In this document: one piece after another, positions 49,837-60,920 of the stretch
Position numbering within the stretch: position 1 is the first letter of the stretch
How the letters are laid out: the number at the start of each line of letters is the position of its first letter
Source: Photobacterium sanctipauli
GTDB taxonomy: Bacteria > Pseudomonadota > Gammaproteobacteria > Enterobacterales > Vibrionaceae
NCBI RefSeq assembly: GCF_003026495.1
Contig: NZ_PYMA01000006.1
Span: forward strand, 186,001 to 250,000
Direction of reading: 5' to 3'
Length of the DNA stretch: 64,000 nucleotides
The notes under the pieces: generated by a model
What the model saw: only the letters and a program-made list of their open reading frames with translations
Told to the model about the DNA's origin: nothing
Databases searched by the model: none
Made by a program: the position numbers and the translations under genes

Positions 49837-51330
49837 TTACTTATCGCGGTTTTTCAGCGCTGTCGCCAGGCGCTTACGTTGACGCTCTTGAGAGACAGTC
49901 AGCTTCTGCTTCTTGCCTTCGAACGGGTTATCGCTGTTCTGGAACTGGATACGGATTGGTGTACCCATCATTTCCAGCGACTTGCGGTAATAGTTCATCA
50001 AGTAGCGCTTGTACGAGCCCGGCAGCTCGTTCACCAAGTTACCGTGAATAACGATAATCGGCGGGTTGTAACCACCAGCGTGGGCATACTTGAGTTTCAC
50101 GCGGCGGCCGCGGATCATCGGCGGCTGGTGATCATCCTGTGCCATCTGCATGATGCGGGTCAGCATTGACGTGCTGATACGCTTGGTTGCAGACTGGTAA
50201 GCTTCCTGTACCGACTCGTACAAGTGACCAACACCCGTACCGTGCAGTGCAGAAATGAAGTGGATACGGGCAAAATCGACAAAGCCCAGACGACGGTCAA
50301 GTTCAGACTTCACGCGATCTTTCACTTCGTTATCCAAGCCATCCCATTTGTTCACTGCAATAACCAGTGAACGGCCGGCGTTCAGGGCAAAGCCCAACAG
50401 GCTCAAATCCTGATCTGAGATATTCTCGCGCGCATCGATAACCAGCAACACCACGTTGGCATCTTCCACCGCTTTCAGGGTTTGGATAACCGAGAACTTT
50501 TCAACCGCTTCGTGCATATTCTTACGGCGACGGATACCCGCGGTATCGATCAGCACGTAGTCCTGTCCGTCACGCTCCATCGGAATGTAGATAGAGTCGC
50601 GGGTGGTGCCCGGCATGTCGTAAACAACCACACGGTCTTCACCAAGAATGCGGTTGGTCAGCGTTGATTTACCCACGTTCGGGCGGCCGATGATCGCCAG
50701 TTTGATTGGCTGCTCCTGAAGGCGCTTATAAGCCGCCTCCGCATCCGCTTCAGACAGGTTGGCCTTCTCGATATCTTCAACCGAGGTCAAATCTTCGATG
50801 CTAATTTCATCGCTGTCTTCAGCCGTTGCTTTCAGGTTTTCAGCAAACGGCGCAAGCGCACGCTCCATCAGTGCTGTTACACCGCGGTTTTGCGCGGCTG
50901 CAATCTGGTACATCGCATCAACGCCCAGCTGCCAGAAATCGGCACAAGCACTGTCGGCATCAATACCGTCAATCTTGTTAACCACCAAGAAAGTTGGCTT
51001 TTCACGGCTACGCAGGTGCGCGGCAATGGCTTCGTCAGCCGACGTTAACCCGGCACGGCCATCAACCAAGAACAGTACCACGTCTGCTTCTTCGATTGCT
51101 GCCAGCGACTGCTCAGCCATTTTTGTCTCGACGCCTTCTTCAGTACCGTCGATACCACCGGTGTCGATTACAATAAATTCGTGCTCTTCAAGCTCTGCTT
51201 TACCGTATTTACGATCCCTTGTTAGGCCAGGAAAATCTGCTACCAGCGCATCCCTTGTACGGGTAAGACGGTTGAATAACGTCGATTTACCCACGTTTGG
51301 GCGCCCGACTAGGGCAACAACAGGAATCAT
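49837..51330 (-). CDS. der: Ribosome-associated GTPase Der (EngA)
   Basis: A 497-residue essential GTPase with two tandem G domains, needed for 50S ribosomal subunit assembly. The P-loop [14 protein letters not shown] is at the start, and [16 protein letters not shown] is at about residue 214. NKID and NKWD complete the G4 motifs. A KH-like C-terminal domain (from ~385) has [14 protein letters not shown]. An acidic linker (residues ~165-205, SEADAEAAY) separates the G domains. It is downstream of bamB across a 179-bp gap that carries a hairpin. Confidence 0.96.
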   Translation of the reverse strand: MIPVVALVGRPNVGKSTLFNRLTRTRDALVADFPGLTRDRKYGKAELEEHEFIVIDTGGIDGTEEGVETKMAEQSLAAIEEADVVLFLVDGRAGLTSADEAIAAHLRSREKPTFLVVNKIDGIDADSACADFWQLGVDAMYQIAAAQNRGVTALMERALAPFAENLKATAEDSDEISIEDLTSVEDIEKANLSEADAEAAYKRLQEQPIKLAIIGRPNVGKSTLTNRILGEDRVVVYDMPGTTRDSIYIPMERDGQDYVLIDTAGIRRRKNMHEAVEKFSVIQTLKAVEDANVVLLVIDARENISDQDLSLLGFALNAGRSLVIAVNKWDGLDNEVKDRVKSELDRRLGFVDFARIHFISALHGTGVGHLYESVQEAYQSATKRISTSMLTRIMQMAQDDHQPPMIRGRRVKLKYAHAGGYNPPIIVIHGNLVNELPGSYKRYLMNYYRKSLEMMGTPIRIQFQNSDNPFEGKKQKLTVSQERQRKRLATALKNRDK

Positions 51331-51445
51331 AACTACCTCTTACTTTTCATCGTCTTAATGACATAGTGTCCATTCATTCTTGTCTCCAGCCACACATTTT
51401 GTGACCTTCATCCGACAATAATATCGCGAATGGATATAACAATAA

Positions 51446-51476
51446 CGGCTCCTGACTGTATCCACAGCAGGAGCCG
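51446..51476 (-). repeat. Hairpin between bamB and der
   Basis: CGGCTCCTG and CAGGAGCCG form a perfect 9-bp stem. On the minus strand it is followed by TTATTGTTA, a poor T-run, so termination after bamB may be partial. Confidence 0.5.
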
Positions 51477-51509
51477 ACAAATTAGAATGGCGCGTATTAT
51501 ACCGACTAT

Positions 51510-52667
51510 TTACGGCATTTGCATTTTGTTAATACTGCCATCACGAGTGATAACCAAATAGCCATCGCTCATGCGCATTGGCGGTACGGCAATACCGCTA
51601 CCATCCGTTGCCTGCTGAGCAACAAAGTCACCGGTATATGGGTCGAGCCAATGCAGGAAGCCTTCGCTGTCACCCACCACGACGTAGCCGTCGATGATAG
51701 AAGGTGCACTTAGCAGTCGGTATTCCAGATCATTGTTAGCCCAAAGCTCAGTACCACTGCGCGCATCTACCGCAACAATATGGTCTTGATCTGTGATCAA
51801 ATATAGCTGATTACCATCAACCACAAAGTCGGTTGCAGAAGAATAAGCACGTTTCCATGCCGCCTGGCCCGTACGAAGCTCGATCGATACCAAGTTACCG
51901 TTGTAGCCAACCACGTAGAGTCGCTCGCCCTCGATAACCGGTGTCGCATCAACATCGACCAAACGGTCAATTTCCGTCGCGCCTTTTGGCGAGCCAATCG
52001 GCTGTTGCCACAGCATCTGGCCATTGCCCATCAAGGCACCGGCCAATCGGCCGTTGGCCTGTCCCCAGAAAACACCACCAGAAATCGACACCGGCGAGCT
52101 GTCACCACGTAGGGTTAGGGTTGGTAGCTCACTACCTAGCTGCCACTTGCTCTCGCCAGTATCTGCATCCATCGCCTGCAAAATACCACGGCTGGTATTT
52201 ACAATGACAAGGCCTTCATCCACCAGCGGCTTCGACAGCACCTCACCTTCTACGGTGGTGCGCCACAGCTCTTCGCCCGTTTCCTCGTCAAGCGCAATCA
52301 CCTCAGCATTTTCGCTGCCGATGAATACCTTGCCGTAAGACAAAGCAATACCGCCCGAAAGCCTGGCACTGATGTCGGTTTCCAGGTCAATCTCCCACAG
52401 CACCTGGCCATTGTCAGGGTCCAGCGCCTTAACTACACCGTCGCGATCGGCGACAAACAGCTTGCCGTAACCCAATGCAGGAGAAAGCTTAGAGAAGTAA
52501 TGGCCTACGCCATCCCCCACTTGCGCTTTCCAACTTTGCGCCGGAACAAAACTGCTTTCCACCACCGGCAAAGGTGCCATCTGGATAGTATCTTCTTCCC
52601 CGGCACAACCTGCCAGGATCCCTACCGCCAGAGCAACAGAGATAGCTTGCTTTAACACCTTCTGCAT
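51510..52667 (-). CDS. bamB: Outer-membrane assembly lipoprotein BamB
   Basis: A 385-residue lipoprotein of the BAM complex, which inserts beta-barrels such as OmpK. Lipobox LAGC puts the lipid at Cys21. The rest is an eight-bladed beta-propeller; PQQ-like repeats are visible as GKLFVADRDGVVKALD, GKVFIGSENAEVIALD, and similar segments through the protein. It is directly downstream of yfgM (11 bp). Same order as E. coli yfgM-bamB-der. Confidence 0.95.
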   Translation of the reverse strand: MQKVLKQAISVALAVGILAGCAGEEDTIQMAPLPVVESSFVPAQSWKAQVGDGVGHYFSKLSPALGYGKLFVADRDGVVKALDPDNGQVLWEIDLETDISARLSGGIALSYGKVFIGSENAEVIALDEETGEELWRTTVEGEVLSKPLVDEGLVIVNTSRGILQAMDADTGESKWQLGSELPTLTLRGDSSPVSISGGVFWGQANGRLAGALMGNGQMLWQQPIGSPKGATEIDRLVDVDATPVIEGERLYVVGYNGNLVSIELRTGQAAWKRAYSSATDFVVDGNQLYLITDQDHIVAVDARSGTELWANNDLEYRLLSAPSIIDGYVVVGDSEGFLHWLDPYTGDFVAQQATDGSGIAVPPMRMSDGYLVITRDGSINKMQMP

Positions 52668-52678
52668 ACGCTCAAACC

Positions 52679-53293
52679 TTACTGTGCTAGATCGTCAAGC
52701 TTGATCTGAAGCGCCGGAGAAGCACCCGCTAGCTGCTGTGCAGCCACGTAGGCTTCGCGTGCAGCAACAGTGTCGCCTTTTTGCAACAACACATCACCGC
52801 GAAGTTCAGATACTTTCGCTTGCCAGCTTTGCGCAGTCACTTTATCCAGCTCAGCCAGTGCTTGGTCAAACGACTGCTGTTCAGCATAAATGCGTGCCAG
52901 ACGCGTTTGAGCGACAGGAAGAATCGCTTCATCTTTGGTGTTACCAATTGCCCAGCTCAACTGCTCGGCAGCAGCATCAAGATCGCCGTTGGCAACCTGT
53001 GCTTTTGCAAGCTGAAGCGCTGCCAACACCGAGTATTGGCTACTTTCATGGGCAGCAATAAACGCCTGCACATCGGCAACAGCACTGTCGCTGCCGCTTT
53101 CAAGGCGATTAATTACTTGGGTATACGCATCTGATGCCTGTTCCTTAGCAGACTGGACTTCGGCTTGATAGTAACGCCAGCCAGCCAAACCGCCCAGACC
53201 AATCACAGCACCAAGAACAATGGCTTTGCCGTTTTCTTTCCACCAAGCCTTAATCTGTTCTACTTGTTGTTCTTCTGTGATATTGCCGTCCAC
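52679..53293 (-). CDS. yfgM: YfgM-type periplasmic TPR protein
   Basis: A 204-residue protein anchored by one membrane segment near the N-terminus (residues 25-42, VLGAVIGLGGLAGWRYY). The periplasmic part consists of tetratricopeptide-like helices (LAKAQVANGDLDAAAEQL, ARIYAEQQSFDQALAELD). In E. coli, YfgM associates with the SecYEG-PpiD complex and helps outer-membrane chaperoning, which suits the adjacent bamB. Located 13 bp after hisS. Confidence 0.92.
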   Translation of the reverse strand: MDGNITEEQQVEQIKAWWKENGKAIVLGAVIGLGGLAGWRYYQAEVQSAKEQASDAYTQVINRLESGSDSAVADVQAFIAAHESSQYSVLAALQLAKAQVANGDLDAAAEQLSWAIGNTKDEAILPVAQTRLARIYAEQQSFDQALAELDKVTAQSWQAKVSELRGDVLLQKGDTVAAREAYVAAQQLAGASPALQIKLDDLAQ

Positions 53294-53306
53294 TTCCTGT
53301 CCTCTC

Positions 53307-54575
53307 TTAAATCAATTCAGCGAGTTTCGCTGCTACATCGTCTTGTGACATTGTGGTTTGATCACCGCCACGAAGATCTTTCACTACCACGGTATTTTCA
53401 GCGATTTCGTTCTCGCCCAATACCAGCGCAATAGCCGCACCTACGTTATCGGCACGCTTGAACTGTTTCTTGAAGTTGCCACCACCGAAGTGGCTCATCA
53501 CGCGTAGGCCAGATACTTCTTCACGCAGTTTCTCAGCCAGTTTCATACCAGCTAGCATGGTACCTTCACCCGCCGTTACCATGTAAACGTCAACTGGACG
53601 ACGTACATCAGCAAGCTCTAGGGTTTCCATCATCAGAACCAAGCGCTCTAGACCCATGGCAAAACCTACAGCAGGCGTTGCCTTTCCACCAAGTTGCTCA
53701 ACCAGGCCATCGTAGCGACCGCCGCCACAAATCGTACCCTGAGCACCCAAGCTTTCGGTGATCCACTCAAAAACAGTGCGGTTATAATAATCCAAACCAC
53801 GAACAAGACGTTCATTTACTTGGTATTCGATGCCCGCAGCGTCTAATAGTTCACATAAACCAGCAAAATGTTGGGTAGATTCTTCATCCAAGTACTCTGA
53901 AAGCTTAGGCGCATCTACCAAAATTTCTTGTACTGCTGCGTTTTTGGTATCAAGAACACGTAGCGGGTTAGTGTGCATACGACGCTTACAATCTTCGTCA
54001 AGCACGTCGATGTGCTGCTCAAGGAAAGCAATCAAGGCTTCACGGTAGTTAGCACGCGCTTCTAGCGAACCAATTGAGTTCAGCTCTAGGCGAACATGCT
54101 GGTGAATACCCAGCTGGCGCCACATACGCGCTGTCATCATGATCAGCTCGGCGTCAACATCAGGGCCATTAAGGCCAAACACTTCAACACCAAACTGGTG
54201 GAACTGGCGGTAGCGGCCTTTTTGCGGGCGCTCATGGCGGAACATCGGACCTGTGTACCATAGGCGCTGTTCCTGGTTGTATAGCAAACCGTTCTGGATC
54301 CCCGCACGCACACAGCCTGCAGTACCTTCAGGGCGTAGCGTTAGGCTATCGCCATTACGGTCGTCGAATGTATACATTTCCTTTTCAACAACATCAGTCA
54401 CTTCACCGATTGCCCGACTAAACAAATGCGTTGATTCAACGATTGGCATACGGACTTCGCTGTAGCCGTAAGCGCTTACTACTTGTTTAATGGTACCTTC
54501 CACTTTTTGCCAAAGCGGAGATTGCGTTGGTAGGCAGTCGTTCATGCCTCGAATTGCTTGAATTTGTTTCGCCAC
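53307..54575 (-). CDS. hisS: Histidyl-tRNA synthetase
   Basis: A 422-residue class II synthetase (E. coli 424) that charges tRNA-His. Motif 2 is around [35 protein letters not shown] is the His-specific signature; and [14 protein letters not shown] with GLERLVL forms motif 3. The anticodon-binding domain closes the protein. The start is GTG at 54575, giving [13 protein letters not shown], matching E. coli [13 protein letters not shown]; a longer frame upstream is not family-like. GAGA precedes it. Confidence 0.96.
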   Translation of the reverse strand: MAKQIQAIRGMNDCLPTQSPLWQKVEGTIKQVVSAYGYSEVRMPIVESTHLFSRAIGEVTDVVEKEMYTFDDRNGDSLTLRPEGTAGCVRAGIQNGLLYNQEQRLWYTGPMFRHERPQKGRYRQFHQFGVEVFGLNGPDVDAELIMMTARMWRQLGIHQHVRLELNSIGSLEARANYREALIAFLEQHIDVLDEDCKRRMHTNPLRVLDTKNAAVQEILVDAPKLSEYLDEESTQHFAGLCELLDAAGIEYQVNERLVRGLDYYNRTVFEWITESLGAQGTICGGGRYDGLVEQLGGKATPAVGFAMGLERLVLMMETLELADVRRPVDVYMVTAGEGTMLAGMKLAEKLREEVSGLRVMSHFGGGNFKKQFKRADNVGAAIALVLGENEIAENTVVVKDLRGGDQTTMSQDDVAAKLAELI

Positions 54576-54632
54576 GTTTATTCTCGTTAACCGATGGGGA
54601 ATGGAGTTGAATATATAGGTTATAACGCAAAT

Positions 54633-54667
54633 AGTGAACCACCCCAAGTATTCAGGGGTGATTCACT
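54633..54667 (-). repeat. Hairpin between ispG and hisS
   Basis: A 13-bp stem with one mismatch, AGTGAACCACCCC and GGGGTGATTCACT, over a 9-nt loop. No T-run follows on the coding strand. Confidence 0.5.
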
Positions 54668-54676
54668 GATATTTCG

Positions 54677-55792
54677 TTATTTTTCTGTCACATCAATGCG
54701 GTTGTTGGTATCTAGCATTGTTGCTTTAGCGCGGATTTTCGCTTCGAGCTGGTCGATAACATTGTCGTTATCGAAACGCTCTTTCTGACGTGTACCGTCT
54801 TCGTAGAATGCGCTCTTGCGGTTGCCGCCGGCAATACCCAGGTGCGACACTTCCGCTTCGCCCGGGCCATTGACCACGCAACCAATCACAGAGACATCCA
54901 TTGGAACTGTAATATCTTCCAAGCGCTGCTCGAGCTCATTGACGGTGCCAATGACATCAAACTCTTGACGCGAGCAGGTTGGGCAGGCAATGAAGTTAAT
55001 ACCGCGGGAGCGGATGCGCAATGACTTCAAGATATCAAAGCCCACTTTGATTTCTTCGACCGGGTCGGCTGCCAAAGACACACGCAAAGTATCACCGATA
55101 CCTTCGGCTAGCAGCATACCCAGGCCAACAGCAGACTTCACCGCACCAGCACGGGCACCACCTGCTTCGGTGATCCCCAGGTGCAACGGCTGCTTGATTT
55201 GCTGCGCCAGCTTACGGTACGACTCAACGGCCAAGAACACATCTGACGCCTTTACGCTCACTTTGAACTGGTCAAAGTTAAGGCGGTCCAGAATATCGAC
55301 ATGGCGCATCGCCGACTCAACCAAGGCATCCGGCGTTGGCTCACCGTATTTCTGCTGGATATCTTTCTCTAGCGAACCACCGTTCACCCCGATACGGATC
55401 GGGATGTTCTTGTCGCGGGCGCAATCAACCACGGCACGGATGCGGTCTTCGCGGCCGATATTACCCGGGTTAATACGCAAACAATCAACACCGTACTCGG
55501 CCACCTTAAGTGCGATACGGTAATCGAAGTGGATATCAGCCACCAGCGGGATATTCACCTGCTGCTTGATCTGCTTGAACGCTTCTGCCGCGTCCATCGT
55601 CGGTACGGATACACGAACAATATCAGCACCCACGTTTTCCAGCGCTTTGATCTGTGCCACCGTTGCCTCAACATCGGTGGTACGGGTATTGGTCATCGAC
55701 TGAACTGCGATAGGCGCACCGTCACCGATTGGCACATCACCGACATAAATGCGGGTAGATTGACGGCGGATAATTGGAGATTCGTTATGCAT
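54677..55792 (-). CDS. ispG: 4-hydroxy-3-methylbut-2-enyl-diphosphate synthase
   Basis: A 371-residue iron-sulfur enzyme that makes HMBPP, the penultimate step of the MEP pathway begun by Dxs. A TIM-barrel N-terminal part precedes the [4Fe-4S] domain with Cys residues in [11 protein letters not shown] and [12 protein letters not shown] chose the ATG at 55792 ([19 protein letters not shown]), matching E. coli; a GTG nine bases upstream is also possible. It is 13 bp downstream of rodZ. Confidence 0.96.
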   Translation of the reverse strand: MHNESPIIRRQSTRIYVGDVPIGDGAPIAVQSMTNTRTTDVEATVAQIKALENVGADIVRVSVPTMDAAEAFKQIKQQVNIPLVADIHFDYRIALKVAEYGVDCLRINPGNIGREDRIRAVVDCARDKNIPIRIGVNGGSLEKDIQQKYGEPTPDALVESAMRHVDILDRLNFDQFKVSVKASDVFLAVESYRKLAQQIKQPLHLGITEAGGARAGAVKSAVGLGMLLAEGIGDTLRVSLAADPVEEIKVGFDILKSLRIRSRGINFIACPTCSRQEFDVIGTVNELEQRLEDITVPMDVSVIGCVVNGPGEAEVSHLGIAGGNRKSAFYEDGTRQKERFDNDNVIDQLEAKIRAKATMLDTNNRIDVTEK

Positions 55793-55805
55793 TACATTCA
55801 CTCTA

Positions 55806-56807
55806 TTATTGCGGCAGTTTCAATCGCGCAACTTTACCTGCAGGGTAGCCGCTAAGATCAACCGGCTCACCTTTATAACTCATTGTAACCACGCCAGGCG
55901 CACCCAGCACTACCCTGAACGGCTCATTGCCATCCAGTTTCAATACATCACCGGCTTTCTTGATACCGGTATCCAGGCGCTTACCGTTCGCATCACGGAT
56001 GTCGATCCAGCAATCGCCACTGAAGCTCAGCTCAAGGGCAGACTCGACAACCACAGCTTCGCTTTCTTCTTCGCTGATCACACCAGCGAGTTGCTCACCC
56101 GCCAGGCTATCGGCACTGTCGACGTCATCGCTAGCGGTAAACTCGTCAACTGGCGCTTCTTCAGTAAAGCTGTCTTCAAAGCTTGCCGTTGGCTCTTGCA
56201 CCTCAGCAGTCACCACAGGCTCAACATCGTCTGTGGTTAAGGTCGAAACCACGCTCGCTTCTTCCGACGGGTTTGCTTCCAGTACCGTAACAACATCTGA
56301 TGTCGTTTCGGTTACGCCCGTTGCCAACGACTCGTCCAACGGCTGGGCTTGCTGGGTGCCCGCACTGTTTGCCAGCTCGGTATCCGGCGATACTTGCAAG
56401 CTCTGCCACCACCACACGCCGGTCAAACCGATAAACAATGCCGCCAGTGCCCACGTCAGGCGCATGATACGGCTATCATGTGCTTCGCGCTTCGTGCGAC
56501 GTGAAAAGCTTTGCATTTCTTGTTCTTGTGGTTGGGCATGGCCAAAGTGGTCAAGTTTTGCCAGTACTTCGGCTTCATCTAGGCCGACAAACTTGGCGTA
56601 GGAGCGCACGTAACCACGGGTAAAAGTGGCCAGTTGCGCTTCTTCAAAATTGTTTTGCTCGATATCATTCACCACCGAGAGGCGAAGCCTCAATCGGCTG
56701 GCAACATCCTTCTGCGAATAGCCTAATTTTTCACGAGCCTGACGCAGCATATCCCCTGGAAGAATGACGTCTTCTGTTGATCGTTCTTCGTTCTGTTCAG
56801 TATTCAT
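55806..56807 (-). CDS. rodZ: Cytoskeletal protein RodZ
   Basis: A 333-residue cell-shape protein. An N-terminal cytoplasmic helix-turn-helix domain (residues 19-85, [19 protein letters not shown]) binds MreB; one membrane segment spans about 115-134 ([14 protein letters not shown]); an acidic, Ser/Thr/Val/Glu-rich linker and a C-terminal DUF4115 periplasmic domain with [18 protein letters not shown] follow. It overlaps pilW by 11 bp and is followed closely by ispG. Same arrangement as many gammaproteobacteria. Confidence 0.94.
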   Translation of the reverse strand: MNTEQNEERSTEDVILPGDMLRQAREKLGYSQKDVASRLRLRLSVVNDIEQNNFEEAQLATFTRGYVRSYAKFVGLDEAEVLAKLDHFGHAQPQEQEMQSFSRRTKREAHDSRIMRLTWALAALFIGLTGVWWWQSLQVSPDTELANSAGTQQAQPLDESLATGVTETTSDVVTVLEANPSEEASVVSTLTTDDVEPVVTAEVQEPTASFEDSFTEEAPVDEFTASDDVDSADSLAGEQLAGVISEEESEAVVVESALELSFSGDCWIDIRDANGKRLDTGIKKAGDVLKLDGNEPFRVVLGAPGVVTMSYKGEPVDLSGYPAGKVARLKLPQ

Positions 56808-57555
56808 TGGCTAGGTATTTTTGATATTGCTTTGAGTTTGGGAACTGCTCTTTAAGCAGAGCGGCATATTTGTCGGCTTGGCTTCGCTGACCGGACAGCG
56901 TTTCCAACTGGATCAACAGCCAAAGACTGTCTGCCTTGTACCCGAACCTCTTATTAAATTTAAACAACATGGCACGCGCCTCTTTGAGGTTGCTCTCTTC
57001 AACCTCCAGCTGGGCCAGTTGCAACATGGATTTCGGCCGATACGGATCATAGGACAACGCTTTTTCAAAGTAGGCTCTCGCTTCCACCTTGGTGCCCGCT
57101 TTCAAGCTGCACAGCGCCGCATTTTCGTAACTCGCCGAAGTCAAATAATAATAGGGTTGCTTAATGGCTTTCTCGAAAGCGCTAATGGCTTCGTCGTAGC
57201 GTGCTTGGCTACACAAGAATACACCATAATTATTTTGCACATCACCGTTTTTCGGTGAATCGCGAAGGGCCTGACGGTAAATGGCCTCGGCCGCTTCCGG
57301 TTCATCAACCCTTTGATAATAATAGGCCATTGCGTTCTGTGCCCGATAATATTTCGGCGCATACTCCAATGCCAGTTCCAAATTATCACGGGCGCGCTGC
57401 CACTGACCGTTCTCTAGGTAGCTTAGCCCCAGGGAAATCCTTGCTTCAGCAGCCTCGACTTTATCAACCGTTTGTTGCTTATTGCCTGCTTCATCGACGG
57501 TAACACAACCGACCATTAAACTACACAATAATGGGTACATCGTCCACCGCACCAT
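56797..57555 (-). CDS. pilW: Type IV pilus biogenesis lipoprotein PilW/PilF
   Basis: A 252-residue lipoprotein with TPR repeats. Lipidation is probably at Cys17 (LMVGC). Repeats such as ARISLGLSYLENGQWQRARDNLELAL and AYYYQRVDEPEAAEAIYRQAL run through it. PilF/PilW pilotins help secretin assembly in type IV pili. In E. coli this slot is held by yfgA (rodZ) directly after rlmN; here the pilotin is between rlmN and rodZ, as in Vibrio and Pseudomonas. It is coupled to rodZ by overlap. Confidence 0.9.
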   Translation of the reverse strand: MVRWTMYPLLCSLMVGCVTVDEAGNKQQTVDKVEAAEARISLGLSYLENGQWQRARDNLELALEYAPKYYRAQNAMAYYYQRVDEPEAAEAIYRQALRDSPKNGDVQNNYGVFLCSQARYDEAISAFEKAIKQPYYYLTSASYENAALCSLKAGTKVEARAYFEKALSYDPYRPKSMLQLAQLEVEESNLKEARAMLFKFNKRFGYKADSLWLLIQLETLSGQRSQADKYAALLKEQFPNSKQYQKYLANEY

Positions 57556-57585
57556 AATTGCCCCGCATCAATATCCATATCAATG

Positions 57586-57613
57586 CCCGGCCAATTTTAG
57601 AAAACTGGCCGGG
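57586..57613 (-). repeat. Hairpin between rlmN and pilW
   Basis: CCCGGCCA and TGGCCGGG pair perfectly, and the stem extends to 13 bp with one wobble pair. No T-run follows on the coding strand, so it is not an ordinary terminator. Confidence 0.55.
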
Positions 57614-57624
57614 AAACCAATCTT

Positions 57625-58746
57625 TTAGACTGATTTTACCGGGATTTGTTCACCGTTGTGCTGTTTTGCTTGGGTGCGTTTCGTGCGGTCAATCACATCG
57701 CCGACCAATTGTCCGCATGCCGCATCGATATCATCGCCACGCGTCTTACGAACGGTTACCGTAAAGTCGTACTCCATCAAGGTTTTCATGAAACGATCGA
57801 TACGGGAATTGCTTGGTTTTTTGTATGGCGAGCCCGGGTACGGGTTGAACGGGATCAGGTTCACCTTGGCCGGGGTATCTTTCAGGGTTTCAGCCAGCTG
57901 GCGGGCATGCTCCATGCCATCATTAACATGATCCAGCAAGATATACTCGACGGTAACGCGACCACGGTTGGCATTCGACGATGCAATGTAGCGACGTACC
58001 GAGGCCAGGAAGTCATCGATATCCCAGCGATCGTTGATTGGCATAATTTCAGAGCGCAGCTCGTCGGTTGGCGCGTGCAATGAGATAGCCAGCGCAACAT
58101 CAATGTTGCCTGTCATCTGGTCAAGGCCGGACACCACGCCCGAGGTCGAGACCGTGACACGGCGCTTCGACAAGCCGAAACCAAGATCGTCCAACATGAT
58201 TTCCAATGCCGGGATCAGGTTCTTCATGTTCAGTAGCGGCTCGCCCATCCCCATCATTACTACGTTGGTAATTGGGCGGCGGCCAGTTTCTTTCTCAACA
58301 CCGATCTCTTTGGCTGCACGCCAAACCTGACCGATGATTTCAGAAACACGCAAGTTGCGGTTGAAACCCTGCTGAGCCGTCGAGCAGAACTTACACTCCA
58401 ATGCACAACCTACCTGGGAAGAGACACATAAGGTCGCACGATCATCATCTGGGATATAAACCGTTTCAACATCCTGATCGCCTACGCGCATCGCCCACTT
58501 AATCGTACCATCTGACGAATGCTGGGCTTCCGATACGTAAGGGGCGCGAATTTCAGCCACTTGCTTTAGTTTTTCACGTAACTTCTTGTTGATGTTAGTC
58601 ATCTGGTCGAAGTCATCACAACCGAAATGGTACATCCACTTCATGATTTGATCGGCACGAAATGCTTTCTCGCCTAGCTCTTCAGCAAAATACTTACGCA
58701 GGCCTTTGCGATCAAAATCCAGCAGATTAGTTTTTACAGTTGTCAT
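57625..58746 (-). CDS. rlmN: 23S rRNA/tRNA adenine-C2 methyltransferase RlmN
   Basis: A 373-residue radical-SAM enzyme that makes m2A2503 in 23S rRNA and m2A37 in some tRNAs. The CX3CX2C cluster is in [19 protein letters not shown]. The distal Cys that forms the methyl bridge is near the C-terminus in DIDAACGQL; the other is in the same domain. [12 protein letters not shown] is also characteristic. Length matches the family (E. coli 384). It starts at an ATG with weak Shine-Dalgarno and is downstream of ndk. Confidence 0.95.
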   Translation of the reverse strand: MTTVKTNLLDFDRKGLRKYFAEELGEKAFRADQIMKWMYHFGCDDFDQMTNINKKLREKLKQVAEIRAPYVSEAQHSSDGTIKWAMRVGDQDVETVYIPDDDRATLCVSSQVGCALECKFCSTAQQGFNRNLRVSEIIGQVWRAAKEIGVEKETGRRPITNVVMMGMGEPLLNMKNLIPALEIMLDDLGFGLSKRRVTVSTSGVVSGLDQMTGNIDVALAISLHAPTDELRSEIMPINDRWDIDDFLASVRRYIASSNANRGRVTVEYILLDHVNDGMEHARQLAETLKDTPAKVNLIPFNPYPGSPYKKPSNSRIDRFMKTLMEYDFTVTVRKTRGDDIDAACGQLVGDVIDRTKRTQAKQHNGEQIPVKSV

Positions 58747-58950
58747 CGGGTGTTGCCTCTTTAAAATTACGTGACGTTATCTGTGCCTTGGGCATGCCAT
58801 TGATTGATGGCACACGACAGGACCTTGTACTGAATATGCAGGTTAGTAGCACCTGAATTTCAGTTTGGTTTTAAGGCGCGAAATTGTACAGGCTTTGCCC
58901 GCGACTTTCCAGCCGTTAAAGTCCTCGAGCCCTTTTCGCCCAAGGGGTAC

Positions 58951-58978
58951 AAAAAACGGGAAGCCAAGGCTCCCCGTT
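58951..58978 (-). terminator. ndk terminator
   Basis: On the minus strand ACGGGGAGCC pairs with GGCTTCCCGT (one mismatch) over a 2-nt loop, followed by six T residues. The surrounding 301 bp between rlmN and ndk hold no gene that I can support. Confidence 0.8.
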
Positions 58979-59047
58979 CGTTTATCTATCTTTACCTATC
59001 TACTTATCTGGCTGCTTGCCCGGCGTGATTTATACCGCCGCAAAGGG

Positions 59048-59476
59048 CTAGTCGCGCGGGCAAAGCTCGTCGCTGGCAAAGAAGTAGGCAATTTCGCGCT
59101 CAGCCGACGCAGGGCTATCTGCACCGTGTACCGAGTTATGGCGCATGCTCAGAGCGAAGTCGGCGCGAAGTGTTCCGCAGGCAGCGTCTTCCGGATTGGT
59201 CTTGCCCATTAGCTCGCGGTAACGGACTACGGCATTTTCCCCTTCAAGCACCTGAACCATAACAGGCCCCGAGGTCATGAATGCCACTAGGTCTTCGAAG
59301 AACGGCTTGCCTTCATGCTCGGCATAAAAGCCCTTCGCTTTGTCGGCATCCATGTGGATCATCTTGGCTGCGACCACTTTTAGCCCAGCACTTTCGATGC
59401 GCTGGTAGATAGCACCAATAAGGTTACGCTTCACTGCGTCTGGCTTTACGATTGAGAATGTTCTTTCAATTGTCAT
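59048..59476 (-). CDS. ndk: Nucleoside diphosphate kinase
   Basis: A 142-residue enzyme (E. coli 143) that transfers phosphate from ATP to other nucleoside diphosphates through a phospho-His. That residue is His117 in [15 protein letters not shown]. The N-terminal [20 protein letters not shown] is typical. It keeps the E. coli neighbourhood (rlmN, ndk, pepB). Confidence 0.97.
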   Translation of the reverse strand: MTIERTFSIVKPDAVKRNLIGAIYQRIESAGLKVVAAKMIHMDADKAKGFYAEHEGKPFFEDLVAFMTSGPVMVQVLEGENAVVRYRELMGKTNPEDAACGTLRADFALSMRHNSVHGADSPASAEREIAYFFASDELCPRD

Positions 59477-59557
59477 TATTATAGTTTCCCTTTTGAATCT
59501 AATTTATTCGGCGACAGTACACCGGTGTCTTGCCTGCCGCCTCCCTTAGGCTTATTG

Positions 59558-60835
59558 CTAAAGCAGCAATGCTGCAATATTGGCTACACCTAGCCCGGTT
59601 GCCCCCGCAGACCAACGGCTATCGGCACTATCGCGGAAGCAGGAAGCCAAATCAAAGTGCACCCAGCTACTGTTGTCGGTATCAACAAAACGTGACAGGA
59701 ATGCCGCGGCATTCGATGCCCCGCCCATGCCACCGCCTTTCTGCGCACGGCTGTTGGCCGTGTCAGCATAGTAAGATGGGCAGTTTGACTGGTGCCATTT
59801 TTCTAGCGGTAATGGCCAAGCCGGCTCATTCACCAAGTCTGACAGTTGCTGCGCCTTCATGAGTAGCTCTTTGTCGAAACCAAACAAGGCATTGTAATCC
59901 GGGCCAACGGCCATCATTGCGGCACCGGTTAGGGTCGCGGCATTGATGATCAGCGGCGCTTTGGTTTCAGAGGCAGCAATCAAGCCATCGGCCAATACCA
60001 GTCGCCCCTCGGCATCGGTATTGACGATTTCAACTGTCAGGCCATTTTTATACGTTAACACATCACCCAGCTTATAGGCATTACCGGCAATCATGTTCTC
60101 TGCGCAGCACAAGATCAGCTTCACACGCTGGCGCAATCCTTGCTCGATGGCATAACCCAACGCCGCAGTCACCGTAGCGGCACCGCCCATATCGCACTTC
60201 ATGGTCACCATGCTTGCGCTTGGCTTGATGCTATAACCGCCCGAGTCAAAGGTGATCCCCTTGCCTACCAGGCAAGCCGCAACCGGCGCGTTGCTATCGC
60301 CCGTTGGGTTATAATCGACTGTCAGCATGACTGGCGGACGGCTGCTGCCACGGCCAACGTTGTAGGTACCCGCCCAGCCCTGCTGAGCCAACGCCTCACC
60401 CACAACGACCTCGTGACTAATGTGCTCACCAGCAATGCCATTGAGGAAAGAAAGCGCTTCATCAGCCAGTTTTTCTGGATACATATCTTCTGGCGTGGCA
60501 TTCACAACCTGGCGCACCCAGTCAGCACTGCGGCGACGGGCATTGAGCAGCTCCAGTTCGTCTTCGTCAATGGATGCCCATTTCAGCTCCACTGCTGCCT
60601 TAGTGGTAGCAAAGCCACAGTAAAACGCCCACTGTCGCTCATAGCTCCAGCCTTCGCCCTCTAGGCTTGCCGCCACCACACCTTGGGATTGCAGCTGACG
60701 CGCAGCCTGCTGAATGCGACGAAGCGGGTAGTCGCCGCTGTAATGAACCACGGCACCGTCAGACTCGAACGCCACCAGTGCGTTGTCGCCCCAAACACCA
60801 CTATAGGCTTGATCGGATAATGAAACCCTTATCAT
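59558..60835 (-). CDS. pepB: PepB-type leucyl aminopeptidase, copy 1
   Basis: A 425-residue M17-family dizinc aminopeptidase. The two-metal site is intact: [19 protein letters not shown], then MKCDMGGAATV, and [14 protein letters not shown] as the catalytic signature. It would release N-terminal residues from peptides in the cytoplasm. It is shorter than LeuA/PepA, as PepB is. I chose the ATG at 60835 (MIRVSLSDQAYSGVWG). A second, related gene lies 85 bp upstream. Compared with that copy, its metal-site residues are equally intact, so both may be active. Confidence 0.9.
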   Translation of the reverse strand: MIRVSLSDQAYSGVWGDNALVAFESDGAVVHYSGDYPLRRIQQAARQLQSQGVVAASLEGEGWSYERQWAFYCGFATTKAAVELKWASIDEDELELLNARRRSADWVRQVVNATPEDMYPEKLADEALSFLNGIAGEHISHEVVVGEALAQQGWAGTYNVGRGSSRPPVMLTVDYNPTGDSNAPVAACLVGKGITFDSGGYSIKPSASMVTMKCDMGGAATVTAALGYAIEQGLRQRVKLILCCAENMIAGNAYKLGDVLTYKNGLTVEIVNTDAEGRLVLADGLIAASETKAPLIINAATLTGAAMMAVGPDYNALFGFDKELLMKAQQLSDLVNEPAWPLPLEKWHQSNCPSYYADTANSRAQKGGGMGGASNAAAFLSRFVDTDNSSWVHFDLASCFRDSADSRWSAGATGLGVANIAALLL

Positions 60836-60920
60836 GATACTTCTTCCTTTTGGGCTGCCACCCAATAACGCGTAGTGGCAGCAACTGACTTTTCTATTTT
60901 ATTGCTTTAGTAAGGCTAAC